Positions 12,613-14,139 of a stretch of DNA of 14,139 nucleotides are shown here, in pieces (the first letter of the stretch is position 1; each line of letters starts with the position of its first letter). The position numbers and the translations under genes were made by a program. The DNA is from an uncultured Lachnospiraceae bacterium (lineage in GTDB: Bacteria > Bacillota > Clostridia > Lachnospirales > Lachnospiraceae): positions 1-14,139 of the forward strand of contig CASGVX010000020.1 in NCBI GenBank assembly GCA_949346185.1, given 5' to 3'. Under the pieces are notes generated by a model. The model did not search any database and was not told where the DNA came from. It saw only the letters and a program-made list of their open reading frames with translations.

Positions 12613-14139
12613 TCATTTCTGCGGCAGGCTTTTCGCCGGCTTGGAATCTTCTTCGCCATTTTCTGTCATAAACTTCTCAATCACCTTCGCCACCCCATCC
12701 TCGTCATTGGATCCGGTCACATAATCTGCCGCCTCTTTCACCTCGCTCTGGGCATTCCCCATGGCAACCCCCAGACCTGCAAGGCGAAGCATAGACAAAT
12801 CGTTATAACTGTCGCCCACGCAGATCGTCCGATCTTTTTTCACATCCAAACGCTTGATCAATTTTTCCACCGCAACGCCCTTGTCCACGAACTTTGGCAA
12901 TATCTCCACATAATAAGGATCTGAGCGGAACACGTTCAGCCTGCTGCCAAATTTTTCCTGCATCAGCTTCACAACTTCCTTCATCCGCTCCGGCTCCCCG
13001 GACAGCAAGAATTTATTCACTGGGAAAGATAATTCCTGCACGAAGCGATCTGACTCCCGCAGCGTCACATCACAGGCCTTGGCATCCACTTCCACATAGG
13101 AATTTAATCCATTGCCCGCTATCATCTCCTTTTTCTGGTCGTGGAAAACGAAGATGCCCACATTCTCCTCTTTCGCCGCCTGATAGATTGGCACATGGAG
13201 ATCCTGATCAATCATTCGATTGTAAATGCATTCCCCCGTCTTGCAGTTAATCACCGTGGTGCCATTATTCGCAATCACATAGCCGCCATGCTCCTCCAAG
13301 GCAATCTCCGAAACCGTATGCCGTATCCCCGCAATGGGCCTTCCGGTGGCAATCGCCACCGTCTTTCCCCTCTTCTGGGCATTGATAATGGCATTTCTCG
13401 TAGCCTCGGTAATTACCTTGGAAGAATTTACCAAAGTGCCGTCCACATCCAGAATCAGGGCATCATAGCGATCCCCCTCCGGCTCCTCCAGACCCTTCGC
13501 CTTGCGGAATATTTTCATAAATTCCTTGCCGGTAATCGTCTCCTTCTCATAGAGGTAATCTGCCAGCCGATCCAGCGTCTCTCTGTCCTGGGACAGCAGT
13601 TCCCTGGCCTTTTCATAGCATTCTCTCAGTATCATCATCACTTCCTGGTCAATTTCCGCCTCTGTGGCATCTCCGCAATTGAGAACCGTCCTCCCATCCA
13701 GATACTTGCTCTCCACAGATTCCAAGCCAATCAGCCCGAAGCGTTCCGTCATGCCGTACTGGGTAACCATGGATCTTGCAAGGGACGTGGCTTTCTCAAT
13801 ATCATTGGACGCCCCGGTGGTCACAGAGTCGAACACCAATTCTTCCGCTGCCCTGCCGCCATAGAGAGTAATGATTCTGGTGAGCAGCTCCTCCTTGCTC
13901 ATCAGATATTTTTCCTCCTCCGGCACCTGCATCACATAGCCCAGCGCTCCCATGGTTCTCGGCACAATCGTAATCTTCTGCACCGGCTCCGCATTCTTCT
14001 GCAATGCCGTTACCAGAGCATGTCCCACCTCGTGATATGCCACAATCCGCTTTTCCTCTTTTCCAAGAATGCGGTCCTTCTTCTCCTTCCCGGCAATCAC
14101 CACTTCTACCGCCTCAAACAAATCCCGCTGGCTCACGGC
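12613..14139 (-). CDS. FtsH-type M41 metalloprotease fused to a Cof-type HAD phosphatase, 5' end outside window
   Basis: The visible 508 codons hold two complete domains in one frame. Numbered from the first Met in view (14136), residues about 20-213 are the FtsH peptidase M41 domain: zinc site HEVGH (H35, E36, H39), third ligand D112 in TTGASNDIEKAT, plus LYGGRAAEEL and the closing ITGKEFMKIF. The helix before it matches the AAA-to-protease connector of FtsH, so an AAA+ unfoldase and membrane anchors are expected to the right. After a linker of about ten residues (KAKGLEEPEG), residues 224-490 are a HAD-IIB (Cof) hydrolase: DVDGT (D230, D232), ATGRP (T264), K419 in VDKG and GDSYNDL (D442, N445, D446). 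The usual HAD start Met is absent and no in-frame start with a ribosome binding site occurs at the junction. All catalytic residues of both parts are intact. Membrane protein quality control coupled to small-phosphate hydrolysis is inference. Confidence 0.93.
   Translation of the reverse strand, partial: AVSQRDLFEAVEVVIAGKEKKDRILGKEEKRIVAYHEVGHALVTALQKNAEPVQKITIVPRTMGALGYVMQVPEEEKYLMSKEELLTRIITLYGGRAAEELVFDSVTTGASNDIEKATSLARSMVTQYGMTERFGLIGLESVESKYLDGRTVLNCGDATEAEIDQEVMMILRECYEKARELLSQDRETLDRLADYLYEKETITGKEFMKIFRKAKGLEEPEGDRYDALILDVDGTLVNSSKVITEATRNAIINAQKRGKTVAIATGRPIAGIRHTVSEIALEEHGGYVIANNGTTVINCKTGECIYNRMIDQDLHVPIYQAAKEENVGIFVFHDQKKEMIAGNGLNSYVEVDAKACDVTLRESDRFVQELSFPVNKFLLSGEPERMKEVVKLMQEKFGSRLNVFRSDPYYVEILPKFVDKGVAVEKLIKRLDVKKDRTICVGDSYNDLSMLRLAGLGVAMGNAQSEVKEAADYVTGSNDEDGVAKVIEKFMTENGEEDSKPAKSLPQK

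Noticed and set aside
13440..13500. Separate start of the HAD phosphatase inside the fusion
   Set aside because: A GGAGG-like stretch and ATG triplets occur at the junction, but those ATGs are out of frame with the HAD domain and run into a stop within four codons.

Overview
The window looks like chromosome of a strictly anaerobic, spore-forming Firmicute, most likely a Lachnospiraceae-type Clostridia. The signs are an anaerobic class III ribonucleotide reductase under apparent NrdR control, a SpoIID/LytB-domain protein, strong AGGAGG-type ribosome binding sites, sigma-A-like promoters and a roughly balanced base composition. Nothing points to a plasmid, phage, IS element, CRISPR array, tRNA or rRNA. 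The species assignment is inference.

Nearly everything is transcribed on the minus strand, so the genes read from right to left. From the right edge: the 3' part of an ftsH-like gene fused in frame to a Cof-type HAD phosphatase; an intergenic stretch with a 33-bp direct repeat and a matching inverted copy; a 63-residue ORF, the only plus-strand gene; a CPBP (CAAX-like) membrane protease with a 12-residue repeat in its tail; a cytoplasmic cyclophilin with its own promoter and terminator; a two-gene GldA / GldF-GldG-type ABC operon whose permease and auxiliary subunit are one polypeptide; a membrane-anchored SpoIID/LytB protein; a small flavin reductase-like protein; a secreted lysine-rich protein of unknown function ending in a clear terminator; a degenerate sigma-70-like protein that keeps regions 1.1, 1.2, 2 and 3 but has no region 4; mutY; and the 5' part of nrdD at the left edge.

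Most genes appear to be single transcription units with their own promoters; only the ABC pair is clearly co-translated (stop and start codons abut). Themes are anaerobic DNA metabolism and repair (nrdD, mutY), envelope and membrane protein handling (FtsH, CPBP protease, SpoIID/LytB, Gld-type transporter, secreted basic protein) and folding (cyclophilin). The points most worth a second look are the FtsH-HAD fusion, the sigma-like protein without region 4, the fused GldF-GldG subunit, the paired NrdR boxes over the nrdD promoter, and two hairpin-rich intergenic regions.
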